Part shown: positions 52,518-61,559 of the stretch, piece by piece
How positions within the stretch are numbered: position 1 is the stretch's first letter
How the letters are laid out: each line of letters opens with the position of its first letter
DNA from: Deltaproteobacteria bacterium
GTDB lineage: Bacteria; Bdellovibrionota; Bdellovibrionia; Bdellovibrionales; Bdellovibrionaceae
Assembly (NCBI GenBank): GCA_017302835.1
Contig: JAFLCC010000016.1
Span: 1-64,000 of the forward strand
Reading direction: 5' to 3'
Length of the DNA: 64,000 nucleotides
Notes under the pieces: generated by a model
The model's database searches: none
Told to the model about the DNA's origin: nothing
The model's input: only the letters and a program-made list of their open reading frames with translations
Translations under genes and position numbers: made by a program

Positions 52518-53825
52518 ATGAGATTAATTAAGAGAAAAGCAAGTCAATTTGGTTTTTCTGTTGTTAAATTTTCGATTTTCATGCAGTTTACCACGGCACC
52601 TGTTTTTGCTGACCAAAGTTGTACCTACTATTATGAACCAAAAATAGATTTAAAAAGCAATGCACATTCAATTGTGCCACAAAAATCTTCTGAATCTCGC
52701 GAGATAGAATCGAAATTAAATGAACTAGAACAAAAATTGATGCCCTTTTTAGCAGAAGTCCAAAAACTTTGGATTATAAAAAACGAGAAGAACTCGGAGG
52801 GCACAAATTCAAAAAATGGTGATGATTTAAATTTGGATGCGAAATGGGATGAATTCGAAAGTGAATTTAAGAAGATCTTTGAAGGCGTAAATTTGACTGA
52901 TTTAGTATCGGCTGTTGAGAGTCGATTTGAAAAAAAATGGACGGATTTTGAGTTCGTAATTTATAGAAATTTATTGGTAGTTTTTCTAAATGATGAAATC
53001 AAAACAATCAATGACTCCCCAATGATTGATACTTTGATTAAACATTTCTTCAATGAATATTCAATAAACCATAAAGAATTTTTTCCAGATATAAATACCA
53101 TTAGAACTTTGTTAAGATTGAGACCTGAATTTCTTTCTATGTTTTCCTATAAAAATTTGAGAAAAAAAGCTAAAACGCCGGATATTGCTAATTCACTTTA
53201 TCGTGACCTTCTTAGTATTATAAATGTAAGTATACCAAACGCAAAACTTTTTGTGACTCGGCGATTGAGTAATCCATTATTTGAAAGTCCTTACCAAAGA
53301 GATTTTGAAAAAATACGGAATATCAGTGACTTCATTAGAAAAGAGATCACGGAGTCACTAAGTTCTTCAAAAGAATCATTGTTTCAAGGGCAAAGACTTT
53401 CACATCTTCTTAAAGTTGCATATACCTTGCAAAAGATGACGGACACTAAATTGGCCTTTCCTCCAATTTCCTCTAAAGATAACCCTATTTTTGTTTTTTT
53501 AAAGTTCAAACTAAGCCAGTTATCTTCTATCGTTGATGGCAATGATTCTAAAATTAGAGACGCTCAAGTGCTCTATTTACGTGAACTGGTATCAACAGTA
53601 TTTTTCTTAACAGAATATGCTTCCAAGGATTCGAAATTAACAATCGAAGTAAAGGAAAAAATTGTGGAGGCAGCCCAAGATATCACGGAGATAGTGGGAT
53701 CGAAACTAATCAATTTAGGTGATATATTAGTCAATGGTTGGAATCCTCCCCTTTTTTTACTTTGGAAAAGTTGGACGCCCAGCTCTTCCTTTGGATTTCT
53801 AGAAAGATCCACAAATCAAAAATAA
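52518..53825 (+). CDS. Secreted helical protein, unknown
   Basis: A 435-residue protein with signal FGFSVVKFSIFMQFTTAPVF (cleavage after FA) and a mostly alpha-helical, charged mature chain: ESREIESKLNELEQKLMPFL, then WDEFESEFKKIFEGVNLTDL and many Leu/Lys heptads, suggesting coiled coils. Only two cysteine positions. AAGGATTAAAC precedes the ATG. No family recognised; it may be periplasmic. Divergent from the papain-like protease gene over 282 bases with no visible RNA or repeat. Confidence 0.7.
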   Translation: MRLIKRKASQFGFSVVKFSIFMQFTTAPVFADQSCTYYYEPKIDLKSNAHSIVPQKSSESREIESKLNELEQKLMPFLAEVQKLWIIKNEKNSEGTNSKNGDDLNLDAKWDEFESEFKKIFEGVNLTDLVSAVESRFEKKWTDFEFVIYRNLLVVFLNDEIKTINDSPMIDTLIKHFFNEYSINHKEFFPDINTIRTLLRLRPEFLSMFSYKNLRKKAKTPDIANSLYRDLLSIINVSIPNAKLFVTRRLSNPLFESPYQRDFEKIRNISDFIRKEITESLSSSKESLFQGQRLSHLLKVAYTLQKMTDTKLAFPPISSKDNPIFVFLKFKLSQLSSIVDGNDSKIRDAQVLYLRELVSTVFFLTEYASKDSKLTIEVKEKIVEAAQDITEIVGSKLINLGDILVNGWNPPLFLLWKSWTPSSSFGFLERSTNQK

Positions 53826-54068
53826 TATAATTTTGATTTTGATTCTTTGGGAGAAGCAATAGCAATATTATATCTGAAAGGGCCCTTTCAGGAAAACAAT
53901 TGCGAAAATTTCCTTCAAATAGTAGCCATAAAATCTTATGGCAGAATTTAAATTCTAGATTTTCATTTAACACGTGGTTTCCTCTTCTGATGACAATTAG
54001 CAAGTCTGTGGATAATGAATGACTTGAGGAAAAACTTTCTCTAGTTTAAATTGAAATAGGAGGTTCTT

Positions 54069-54779
54069 ATGATCTTTCATCGTCTTAGTAATACGAGAGG
54101 CCAGGCTAACCTCGGATGGCTTAAAAGTTATCACTCATTTTCTTTCGCTGAATACCATGATCCCCAATATATGGGCTTTGGTGTTCTTAGGGTTATCAAT
54201 GAGGACTTCATAGCGCCTGAAGCGGGCTTTCCTACCCACAGTCATAGAAATATGGAAATCATCACCTATATGATTGAAGGGACCTTGGAGCATAAAGACA
54301 CCCTGGGAAATTCTGAACTACTTCGTGCCGGTGAAGTTCAAAGGATGACAGCTGGACAGGGGGTAAGACATTCTGAATTTAATCATCGTAAAGATTCACC
54401 GGTTCATCTGTTGCAAATTTGGATTGAACCGGATCAAAAAGAACTGCCACCATCTTATCAACAAAAGTCCTTTACTCGGGCATTAGATGAAAAAAAATTA
54501 ACCCTTTTAGTTTCGCCGACGCAGGAAAAAGAGTCTTTAAAAATCCATCAAGATATTAAACTTTATGGATTTAAGTCGCATGAAAAAATTTCAATTGCAG
54601 AATCACTTCATCCTGATCGGATTTACTATTTACAAATAATAAATGGAGTTCCCTTAGTTAATGATCTTCAACTAGCTCCTGGTGATGCACTGGCTCTAGA
54701 AGCTGAAAAGTCTCTAAAACTAAGTGCCGATCAAGGCTGTGAGTTTTTGCTCTTTGATCTTCCTATGATTTCAATTTAA
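54069..54779 (+). CDS. Pirin-family protein (YhhW-like quercetinase type)
   Basis: A 236-residue double-cupin protein. The first cupin holds the metal site: AGFPTHSHRNMEIITYMIEG (two His and Glu), then LEHKDTLGNSELLRAGEVQR and MTAGQGVRHSEFN. The second cupin is degenerate, as usual. E. coli YhhW opens quercetin with metal; other pirins act as redox-sensing partners. AGGAGG before the ATG. Single gene. Confidence 0.92.
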   Translation: MIFHRLSNTRGQANLGWLKSYHSFSFAEYHDPQYMGFGVLRVINEDFIAPEAGFPTHSHRNMEIITYMIEGTLEHKDTLGNSELLRAGEVQRMTAGQGVRHSEFNHRKDSPVHLLQIWIEPDQKELPPSYQQKSFTRALDEKKLTLLVSPTQEKESLKIHQDIKLYGFKSHEKISIAESLHPDRIYYLQIINGVPLVNDLQLAPGDALALEAEKSLKLSADQGCEFLLFDLPMISI

Positions 54780-54896
54780 GAATCTACGATGAAGATTTAA
54801 AGCTTTAAAACAGCTGCCAAGTTGATTTGCTTGAAAAGAAACCGACTTTTGGGAAAAGACAAATAATCCTTTTATTGCTTTCCGCGATCAAAAAAA

Positions 54897-55307
54897 TTAT
54901 CTCTTTATTTCACAATTGAGCCGATAAATAGCATAGTCGCTTCTGTATTCGCCTGTCACATATTCATTTCGATTGTATGTAGGTGCGAAATACTTCAAGG
55001 TTGTATCATTTAAAAAATATCGATCTTTGAATGTGTAATGAACTTCATCACCAATTCGAGTTGTTACAATTTGCAAGGAGTAGTAAATGGGACCTTTACC
55101 ATTGACAAACAGAGGAATGGTTTTCTTTCCCGTAATGCCACCATAACCTGAAGAGAGAGGTCGGGTGAGGTCAACATCTTTTAAAGTCTGATATTTAGCG
55201 ACTTCTCCCGTAGGGAGTTTACATTCAAATGAGGGACTGACTTCAGTGGCGTGTGCTGCAGCCATAGATACAAGTCCGAATATAATGTTAAAAACTGATA
55301 TTTTCAT
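54897..55307 (-). CDS. Small secreted protein, unknown
   Basis: A 136-residue protein with signal MKISVFNIIFGLVSMAAAHA and a mature part starting TEVSPSFECKLPTGEVAKYQ. The rest is beta-rich (GPIYYSLQIVTTRIGDEVHY, then DYAIYRLNCEIKR) with one cysteine near each end. AGGAGAACC before the ATG. It sits opposite a LysR gene that could control it. No family assigned. Confidence 0.75.
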   Translation of the reverse strand: MKISVFNIIFGLVSMAAAHATEVSPSFECKLPTGEVAKYQTLKDVDLTRPLSSGYGGITGKKTIPLFVNGKGPIYYSLQIVTTRIGDEVHYTFKDRYFLNDTTLKYFAPTYNRNEYVTGEYRSDYAIYRLNCEIKR

Positions 55308-55428
55308 TAGGTTCTCCTTTTTTGTAATGCGTTTATTTTTTACCTTGTTTATTCATTTGTTGTTTTGGTGCTTATAAGCTAAAAATTGATCTTGAAAAAG
55401 GAATGTAAATGAAATAATTGTTTCGATT

Positions 55429-56301
55429 ATGGAAATATTTGAGCTTAAATACTTTTTAGCCGTGGCCCAGATTGAAAATGTCAATCGAGCTGCTGAAAAG
55501 ATTAATGTTTCTTCTGGATCACTTAGTAAAGCTATTGCCCGTCTTGAAGAAGAACTACAAACACCACTTTTTTTTAAGTCTGGACGAGGTATTAGATTAA
55601 CTCCAGAGGGGCAAGTTTTGAAAAAGAAAGCAGCTAATATTATTTATCTCGAAGAGGATGCTCGTCTTGAATTAAGGGGGCGAGAATACGGGAGTCTCAA
55701 TGTCTATGTTTCTTCAGAAGAAATATTGCAGACTTCCTTCGGAATTGAAATAGCAAAAAAAATCATGAATTTTTTTCCACAAGCGAAAATACAGTTTACG
55801 ATTCGAGGCGAAGTAGCCGCTATTAATCAGGTTATGGACGGTGAGTCCCACTTCGCTCTTATCACATTGGACCCACCTGAAAATCTTATTAGTCGTGTAT
55901 TGGCAAAAGTTGAATTCAAAACTTGCGCTTCTAAAAGTCACCCGCTAGTTAAAAAATATGGAAACAAGGCAATCCCTATTGACGAAGTACTTAAATATCC
56001 TTTTGTCGCTCCTGACTCTTCAATTCTAGGAAAAATTGCGAAGTCTTTCTCTATTGACGGTTGGCGAGATGACAAGTTTCCGCGGATGATTAGGTACAAA
56101 GTTTGCGGATTGAAACTGATGGAAAATCTCATACAAGAAGGAATGGCTTTGGGGTACTTACCTGACTACTTTGTTGAGAGTGCTGGGCTTACTTCCCTCA
56201 AATTGTCTGGATGTCCCTATTCATGTCAGCAAACTATTAGAATTGTAACTAAAAATCCCACGGCCCTTGGTTGGCTGAATAAACTTTGGGATCAGATTTA
56301 A
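55429..56301 (+). CDS. LysR-family transcriptional regulator
   Basis: A 290-residue LysR protein: MEIFELKYFLAVAQIENVNR then VSSGSLSKAIARLEEELQTP (HTH) and LFFKSGRGIRLTPEGQVLKK, followed by a periplasmic-binding-protein-like effector domain (LNVYVSSEEILQTSFGIEIA, then DGESHFALITLDPPENLISR). It lies divergent from the small secreted protein gene at 54897 (121-bp gap), the usual LysR target position. The inducer is unknown. Confidence 0.92.
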   Translation: MEIFELKYFLAVAQIENVNRAAEKINVSSGSLSKAIARLEEELQTPLFFKSGRGIRLTPEGQVLKKKAANIIYLEEDARLELRGREYGSLNVYVSSEEILQTSFGIEIAKKIMNFFPQAKIQFTIRGEVAAINQVMDGESHFALITLDPPENLISRVLAKVEFKTCASKSHPLVKKYGNKAIPIDEVLKYPFVAPDSSILGKIAKSFSIDGWRDDKFPRMIRYKVCGLKLMENLIQEGMALGYLPDYFVESAGLTSLKLSGCPYSCQQTIRIVTKNPTALGWLNKLWDQI

Positions 56302-56704
56302 TAGGTACTTTCCAGAGGATGAATCGTTAACTTTCGAGGTTTACTCATGAAGCTATTCCAAATTTAATATTTAAGTATAAATTATGGAGTTTGTCTGATC
56401 TATGATTAAATACTTTTTAATTCAGTAGATTCTATTAGTGGTTTAGAAATCCTCATATTATCAAGAGAATGAAGAATAAAGAATTGAAAATTGAATTAAG
56501 AATCTCTTGGTAAATTTTTTAAAAGGCTCCAAAGTTAGAATTTGATACTGGTAAATTTACAAAGTCTCATCTTGGAAGTGTAAATTAGGATTAATTTAGG
56601 TATATCTCTACCTGTCCTAAGGGATTAGGAATTAATCAATTTAATTAGTATTTCAATTTTGGATGGTTCATTTGCTTAAACCCATAAATATGAAGGAATT
56701 TTCT
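56302..56704. other. Intergenic region, about 400 bases
   Basis: AT-rich sequence without a recognisable gene or strong structure; the promoter of the next secreted protein must be here. Confidence 0.5.
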
Positions 56705-57175
56705 ATGAAAAAGATTTTATTTGGTACTTTATTCGCGAGTTTAATTACCGCCACAGCTTTGAGTGCACCTTTAACTTGCAACGGTTATAACCCTACCTCT
56801 TCTGGCCACGGGGGCGCTTTATACAATTCAGTTGAACTAAATTCTAGCTCCCAAGGTGCTTTTATAAATGTGAGAATGAATGGTGGTGATAAAACCAGGT
56901 ATGAGATTGTAAAAAAAGAATCCTATTCTAATATTTACAGGTATCAACTTGCAGCTGTGAGTGGACCAATAGCAGGAATGAGTGGTCAGGTTCTTCGTTC
57001 AGACAGTGTTTTTGGAACTTTAGGTAGTTCAAGAACTTCCTTAGTTATTCAGGACTTCGGTGCTTCCTTGACCGGCCTTATTTTATACGAAAAGTTAAAT
57101 AGCCAAGGTGTGGTTGTATCTAGCATTGTCGAACCCATGGAGATTTGCGTAAGAGCTCTTTATTTTCAAAAGTGA
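56705..57175 (+). CDS. Small secreted protein, unknown
   Basis: A 156-residue protein with signal MKKILFGTLFASLITATALS (mature part from about APLTCNG). Beta-rich with glycines: GHGGALYNSVELNSSSQGAF, then VSGPIAGMSGQVLRSDSVFG; cysteines near 25 and near the end (MEICVRALYF). GAAGGAAT before the ATG fixes the start over an in-frame ATG at 56663. No family assigned. It sits 185 bases before the second fibre locus. Confidence 0.72.
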   Translation: MKKILFGTLFASLITATALSAPLTCNGYNPTSSGHGGALYNSVELNSSSQGAFINVRMNGGDKTRYEIVKKESYSNIYRYQLAAVSGPIAGMSGQVLRSDSVFGTLGSSRTSLVIQDFGASLTGLILYEKLNSQGVVVSSIVEPMEICVRALYFQK

Positions 57176-57228
57176 GTGTGGATCGGCGATATCTAAACTT
57201 AATTAAAAGCTCAGGGAATTGTTTGAAA

Positions 57229-57276
57229 ATTCCTAGATTGAGATAATTTTCTCTAAAAAAATCTCAATCTAGGAAT
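57229..57276. terminator. Perfect stem-loop between secreted protein and fibre locus 2
   Basis: ATTCCTAGATTGAGAT (57229-57244) and ATCTCAATCTAGGAAT (57261-57276) are perfect 16-bp arms with a 16-base loop. There is no T run, so it may end transcription with Rho or act as a regulatory hairpin upstream of the lipoprotein gene. Confidence 0.5.
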
Positions 57277-57360
57277 GTGTTAATAATTTTGTCAAAATTT
57301 GGGTCAAATGTAGTTTTTAACTAAAGATCTTGAAGGTTCAATCCGAGATATATCCTAAGT

Positions 57361-57672
57361 ATGAAATGCTTAGGATTATTTGTTTTTTTACTGCTTCAAT
57401 TTGTATTATCGGGTTGCTATATGAACGCTTCTATAACATCTATCGCGCCACTAGACGGCAGTTCGGGTGTTCCTCTAGTTCCATTTAGCAAAGTCACTTC
57501 GCTTGAAAATGTTTCGGGTTCAAGCAATTACGTTTCTACTGCGGTCTCTGGCTTTCGAGTCAAGCAATCTGCCGGGTTATTAATTAATAAACAACTCGCT
57601 GCCACTCAGAATGGCTACAAAGTTTATTTGCACGTTAACGGACGCATCACCTCTGGAGAAGAATATCAATGA
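57361..57672 (+). CDS. GCYxNASI lipoprotein, partner of fibre 2
   Basis: A 103-residue lipoprotein, signal MKCLGLFVFLLLQFVLSGC (Cys19), then YMNASITSIAPLDGSSGVPL, FSKVTSLENVSGSSNYVSTA and NGYKVYLHVNGRITSGEEYQ. It shares GCYxNASI, F-x-KVT and the GSSxY motif with the lipoprotein of fibre locus 1 and has almost the same length. Its TGA overlaps the fibre ATG (ATGA). The conserved pairing implies a shared role in fibre export, anchoring or assembly. Upstream there is no copy of the leader repeat seen at locus 1. Confidence 0.82.
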   Translation: MKCLGLFVFLLLQFVLSGCYMNASITSIAPLDGSSGVPLVPFSKVTSLENVSGSSNYVSTAVSGFRVKQSAGLLINKQLAATQNGYKVYLHVNGRITSGEEYQ

Positions 57673-60260
57673 GAAGGCCAATGAAAGTCCTTTTCATTTT
57701 ATTTACTTTTTTTTTAGCGCCAGCCAGTTTTGCTAACAACCCTGGCGTGTCCTACCAAGGGCGCATTTTTAAACCTGACGGCAATCCACTTGAAGGCTCA
57801 TCAGTTCAGTTTCGGTTACAAGTTCGCTCTCCTGGTTCAGAAAATTGTTTGCTTTATGAAGAAGTTCAAACTTTAAATATGGCAGGCTCTTCCGGAGTTT
57901 TTGCCCTTACTCTAAATGATGGCACTGGTACAAGATTAGATACGGCAACTTACCAAGTAGACCGCATTTTTGCTAATCGTGAAACGATGACTTTGGATAC
58001 CACTCGCTGTGCGACGGGCACTACTTACACGCCTAACTCTTCTGATGGACGTAAACTGGTAGTGTATTTTAAAGATGAAACGATGGCCGCCTATGAGGCG
58101 ATGCCGCTTATGAATTTAAATTATGTACCGCAAGCTATGTACGCACTTGAAGCGCAAAAAGTAGATAAATTTGAAGTGAGTCATATTCTGCGCGCGGTGG
58201 ATGGCAGTGGTAATCCGGCGACAGCTCCGGCGCTGAATCCAACTCAATTAACAAATCTAAATACTCTGCTTGCGACTCCGGCAGCGAATTATGTTCAGAC
58301 TACCAGTAACGGCAGTGTTGCGCTTCCAGTTGTTGCGGGAAATCCTTCCAGCGGACTTGCCACTGGGCAAATCTGGTATGATTCAGGTTCTAACGTGATG
58401 AAGTATTACGATGGGGCTGTGAAAACTTTTGGTACCAGCAGTGGTCTTTCCAGTGTGGGGTTGACGCTTCCGGGGATGTTCAGTGTTACTAATTCACCAC
58501 TGACTGCTAATGGTAGCATCACCGCTACCCTTGCTAATCAGACAGCTAATACTGTTTTCGCAGGACCTGCCTCTGGCGGCCCTGCAGCTCCGACATTTCG
58601 TGCACTGGCTTCGACGGATTTACCGATCACTGGCGCTGCTGGAACCTTTATCAACGGCGGTAACAGCTTTGGTGTGGCGGGGAACATCGGTACCAACGAT
58701 GCATTTGATTTGAACTTGAAAACTAATAATACTACCAAAATGACGATTCTGTCTAATGGGAATGTTGGTGTCGGAACGACAGCTCCACAGGAAAAACTTA
58801 ACGTTGTCGGTAATGTTCTTGTCAATGGCAATAATTTATTCGAGTTTTTCGGCAATTCCTTTCCGCAGTCCAGCGGAAAATTACAGTTCCAGAATTTCTA
58901 TGATTCCGATCCTGGAGTAGGAATGACTACAGGAAATTCAAAAATGTCCATTCAAGACATAACTATAAATGCAAATGGAGATAGTCGTCTAAGCGTCCTC
59001 AATAATTCGGACGTAGAGATATTTTCTGTCACTAGTGCTGGCAACGTTGGGATAGGGACTACGACGCCGGTCAGTAGGCTCACTGTTAATGAGACAAATG
59101 TTGCCACCTCCGGAACTAGAAACCTAAGCGATTTCAGTCTGATCGTTTTGCCACCATCCGCATCCACAGCAGTCAACCAAGGATTTCAACTCAAAGCCTA
59201 CAACAATTCAACTGGAGCCTACGGCTATGGGGCTATTCGCGGGATGAGAATTGAGTCCACATTTAATGGAGCTGCGACTTCTTCTGCTTCTACTGTGGAA
59301 GGCATCAATGTTGTATCTTCTGCATTGGGCGGCACCGCAACAAATGTAACGGGCGCTAATATTCTCGCAATGGGCTCTGGCAGTCCGACAACAACATTAA
59401 CAAGACTTACCGGAATTGATTTAACCACTGAGCTAGATGGACCTGCCAGCACAGTAAACATGTATGGGGTGAGTTCGAATTTGTCTACATCAGGGACCGT
59501 TACATCGACGAATCGCTATGGATTCTACCACAATGACTATAATTCCGGTACTTCGACAAATTCCTACGGCGTATATATCTATGATGACAACTGGGGCACC
59601 GTCACCAATCACTATGGGATCTTTTTAGATACTCGTGCTACGGCCACAAATAACTGGGGTGTTTACCAAAAAGTTTCAGCAGCCAAAAACTACTTCGCCG
59701 GCAACGTAGGTATAGGAACTACAGCTCCACAAACTACCCTCCAAGTTGCTGGAGTTATTTCACCAGCGGTAGACAATACCACGACTCTTGGCAGTGCCAC
59801 CTATCGATTCACAACAGTCTATGCGACAAATGGTACAATCAATACCTCTGATCGTCGTGAGAAAAAAGATATTTATGAAACCGATTTGGGCTTGGATTTT
59901 ATTAACAAATTGCGCCCGGTTTCCTACCGTTGGAACTCTGGAATTGATAATGATGTTCACTATGGCCTAATTGCCCAAGAAGCAGAACAAGTGATTGATG
60001 AGATTGGTAAAGGGGAAAAGACCTCTATTGTCACTCACGACGAAACAACAGATCGTTATGGCGTTAGGTACTCAGAACTCATTTCGCCCCTAATTAAAGC
60101 CATTCAGGAGCTTTATATGAAGTTTTTAGGGGTTGATCATAAGATCGCTTTTTTGAAAGTCGAAAACGCATCAATCAAGCAAGAAAACGCTGAACTTAAG
60201 GCGCGCCTTGACCAACAGGAAAAAGAACTAGCAGCCATTAAAAATAAGCTCGGATTATAA
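57669..60260 (+). CDS. Mosaic trimeric fibre with S74 chaperone tip (fibre 2)
   Basis: An 863-residue fibre. Signal peptide to about SFA (residue 22). N-terminal domain 24-160 (VSYQGRIFKPDGNPLEGSSV, then FRLQVRSPGSENCLLYEEVQ) homologous to fibre 1. Shaft with repeated NVGxGTTxPxxxLxV motifs near 362, 458 and 680, the last leading to VAGVISPAVDNTTTLGSATY. A unique middle domain spans about 480-670. The C-terminal Peptidase_S74-type intramolecular chaperone starts at INTSDRREKKDIY: Ser727 and Lys732 have the five-residue spacing of the autocleavage pair of endosialidase-type chaperones. LIAQEAEQVIDEIG and a coiled-coil end follow. Resembles Bdellovibrio MAT fibres. Confidence 0.9.
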   Translation: MRRPMKVLFILFTFFLAPASFANNPGVSYQGRIFKPDGNPLEGSSVQFRLQVRSPGSENCLLYEEVQTLNMAGSSGVFALTLNDGTGTRLDTATYQVDRIFANRETMTLDTTRCATGTTYTPNSSDGRKLVVYFKDETMAAYEAMPLMNLNYVPQAMYALEAQKVDKFEVSHILRAVDGSGNPATAPALNPTQLTNLNTLLATPAANYVQTTSNGSVALPVVAGNPSSGLATGQIWYDSGSNVMKYYDGAVKTFGTSSGLSSVGLTLPGMFSVTNSPLTANGSITATLANQTANTVFAGPASGGPAAPTFRALASTDLPITGAAGTFINGGNSFGVAGNIGTNDAFDLNLKTNNTTKMTILSNGNVGVGTTAPQEKLNVVGNVLVNGNNLFEFFGNSFPQSSGKLQFQNFYDSDPGVGMTTGNSKMSIQDITINANGDSRLSVLNNSDVEIFSVTSAGNVGIGTTTPVSRLTVNETNVATSGTRNLSDFSLIVLPPSASTAVNQGFQLKAYNNSTGAYGYGAIRGMRIESTFNGAATSSASTVEGINVVSSALGGTATNVTGANILAMGSGSPTTTLTRLTGIDLTTELDGPASTVNMYGVSSNLSTSGTVTSTNRYGFYHNDYNSGTSTNSYGVYIYDDNWGTVTNHYGIFLDTRATATNNWGVYQKVSAAKNYFAGNVGIGTTAPQTTLQVAGVISPAVDNTTTLGSATYRFTTVYATNGTINTSDRREKKDIYETDLGLDFINKLRPVSYRWNSGIDNDVHYGLIAQEAEQVIDEIGKGEKTSIVTHDETTDRYGVRYSELISPLIKAIQELYMKFLGVDHKIAFLKVENASIKQENAELKARLDQQEKELAAIKNKLGL

Positions 60261-60282
60261 AAACTGGGAGATACTGGCATTT

Positions 60283-61467
60283 TCAACCAAGGGGGCGACT
60301 TCTTAAGCCGTGCAATCCGATCATCTGTTTCGACAGTTTCGAGAAGAGAATATTGTCAACTGTTTCCCCGGTTCCAGTTGTGAACTCAGATCGAAGGATA
60401 CCTTCCTTTATGAAACCTAATTTTTCCGCCAGTTTAATACTGGGCTCATTTGTAGTTACAGCTCGCACGGTGAGGCGACGAAACAGCCGTTTTTCAAAAA
60501 GTTCGTCGATGGCTAAATTAATCAAACTCGTGGTAATTCCTTTACGTCGAAAGTCGGAATCCACAAAGTAGCCAAGTTCAGCCGACTTTGACGTCCAATT
60601 GATGTGCTTAATTTGAAACTGACCAATGAGTTGGTGGGTCTTCTTGTTTCGGATTCCATAATAGAAAGCATTACCAGAAGCTGCCCAGTGGGCCCTTTCA
60701 GCTATATAGGCCTGCGCCTGTTCAATTGACTCCATTGCTGCAGATTGCGGAAAGCTTTCGATAAGACTAGTTCTATTTCGCCGGGTTAACTGAAGCAGTT
60801 CATTGCTGTCTGGAAGCTGATGAATTCGAAGAGATAGAGTGTCGGTTTCAAGGTTATATGGTAAAAATTTGGAACTTGGAATCTGTCGACTTTGGAGTGC
60901 GTAAAGTCTTTCCTTTATCATTGGCCAGTCAGTATTTGTTATGCAATACAACATTCCGCTGGGAAGATCGCCATTCACTCTAATTTGCCAATGTCGAATC
61001 ACTCCTTCAAACGTTGCGCCAAGACGAAGTACATTCATTTGCGAGGTATAGTTAATGTAATCAACCCTTAGCTCAACACGCACAGCACCCAACTTTTCAA
61101 ATGCATATTTGAATAAAAGACTTTTGACTTCAGTGTTAACAAAGGTTCTTCGCCATTTTGGACTAATGCATGTTCCGCCAATTTCAAGGGCTTTTCGACC
61201 TGGAAATAGGCTGTGATATCTGGTTATTCCCACAACTTGACCCTCGACAAAATAAACAAATGGATTGCATTCCCCACGAGCTTGGGACTCAATTTGTTTT
61301 TTCAACATATCTCGAATCTTTTCAGGAGTATCGATTCCCCACATTCTCCCGCTCCAGCCCAAGGGGTCATGAACGGCCTCGACGATGGCTTCGATGTCAT
61401 TTTGAGTCATTGTTCGTAGGACGACTCTTTCAGTGGAAAGTTCAATTGGATCCGATGCCCAGGTCAT
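60283..61467 (-). CDS. Double GNAT acetyltransferase
   Basis: A 394-residue protein with two RimJ/RimL-type N-acetyltransferase domains. The first, about 8-180, has LSTERVVLRTMTQNDIEAIV and CISPKWRRTFVNTEVKSLLF. The second, about 215-385, has RIHQLPDSNELLQLTRRNRT and GYFVDSDFRRKGITTSLINL with the acetyl-CoA loop RRKGIT. The first domain's CoA loop (WRRTFVNTE) is weaker, so it may be structural or bind a different acyl donor. AAGGAG precedes the ATG. Divergent from a MocR regulator, which suggests control by it. Substrate unknown. Confidence 0.88.
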   Translation of the reverse strand: MTWASDPIELSTERVVLRTMTQNDIEAIVEAVHDPLGWSGRMWGIDTPEKIRDMLKKQIESQARGECNPFVYFVEGQVVGITRYHSLFPGRKALEIGGTCISPKWRRTFVNTEVKSLLFKYAFEKLGAVRVELRVDYINYTSQMNVLRLGATFEGVIRHWQIRVNGDLPSGMLYCITNTDWPMIKERLYALQSRQIPSSKFLPYNLETDTLSLRIHQLPDSNELLQLTRRNRTSLIESFPQSAAMESIEQAQAYIAERAHWAASGNAFYYGIRNKKTHQLIGQFQIKHINWTSKSAELGYFVDSDFRRKGITTSLINLAIDELFEKRLFRRLTVRAVTTNEPSIKLAEKLGFIKEGILRSEFTTGTGETVDNILFSKLSKQMIGLHGLRSRPLG

Positions 61468-61511
61468 TTGCGTTCTCCTTGTTTATGAATTTATCTGAAA
61501 GAACTATCAAG

Positions 61512-61539
61512 AATCTGGTTGATATAGAACAACCAGATT
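61512..61539. promoter_or_regulatory. Candidate MocR operator
   Basis: AATCTGGTTG (61512-61521) and CAACCAGATT (61530-61539) are perfect 10-bp inverted arms with an 8-bp spacer, between the divergent GNAT and MocR genes. They overlap the MocR promoter candidate. Confidence 0.7.
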
Positions 61540-61547
61540 GGTATTTA
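61519..61547 (+). promoter_or_regulatory. Candidate MocR gene promoter
   Basis: TTGATA (61519-61524), 17-base spacer, TATTTA (61542-61547). The expected start of transcription, near 61554, is just before the ATG at 61560, giving a very short leader. The operator palindrome covers the -35 and spacer. Confidence 0.5.
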
Positions 61548-61559
61548 ATTATACACCAG

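Noticed and set aside
61170-61559. N-terminal extension of MocR by up to 130 residues
   Set aside because: That part is antisense to the acetyltransferase gene, and the promoter and operator lie at 61512-61547.
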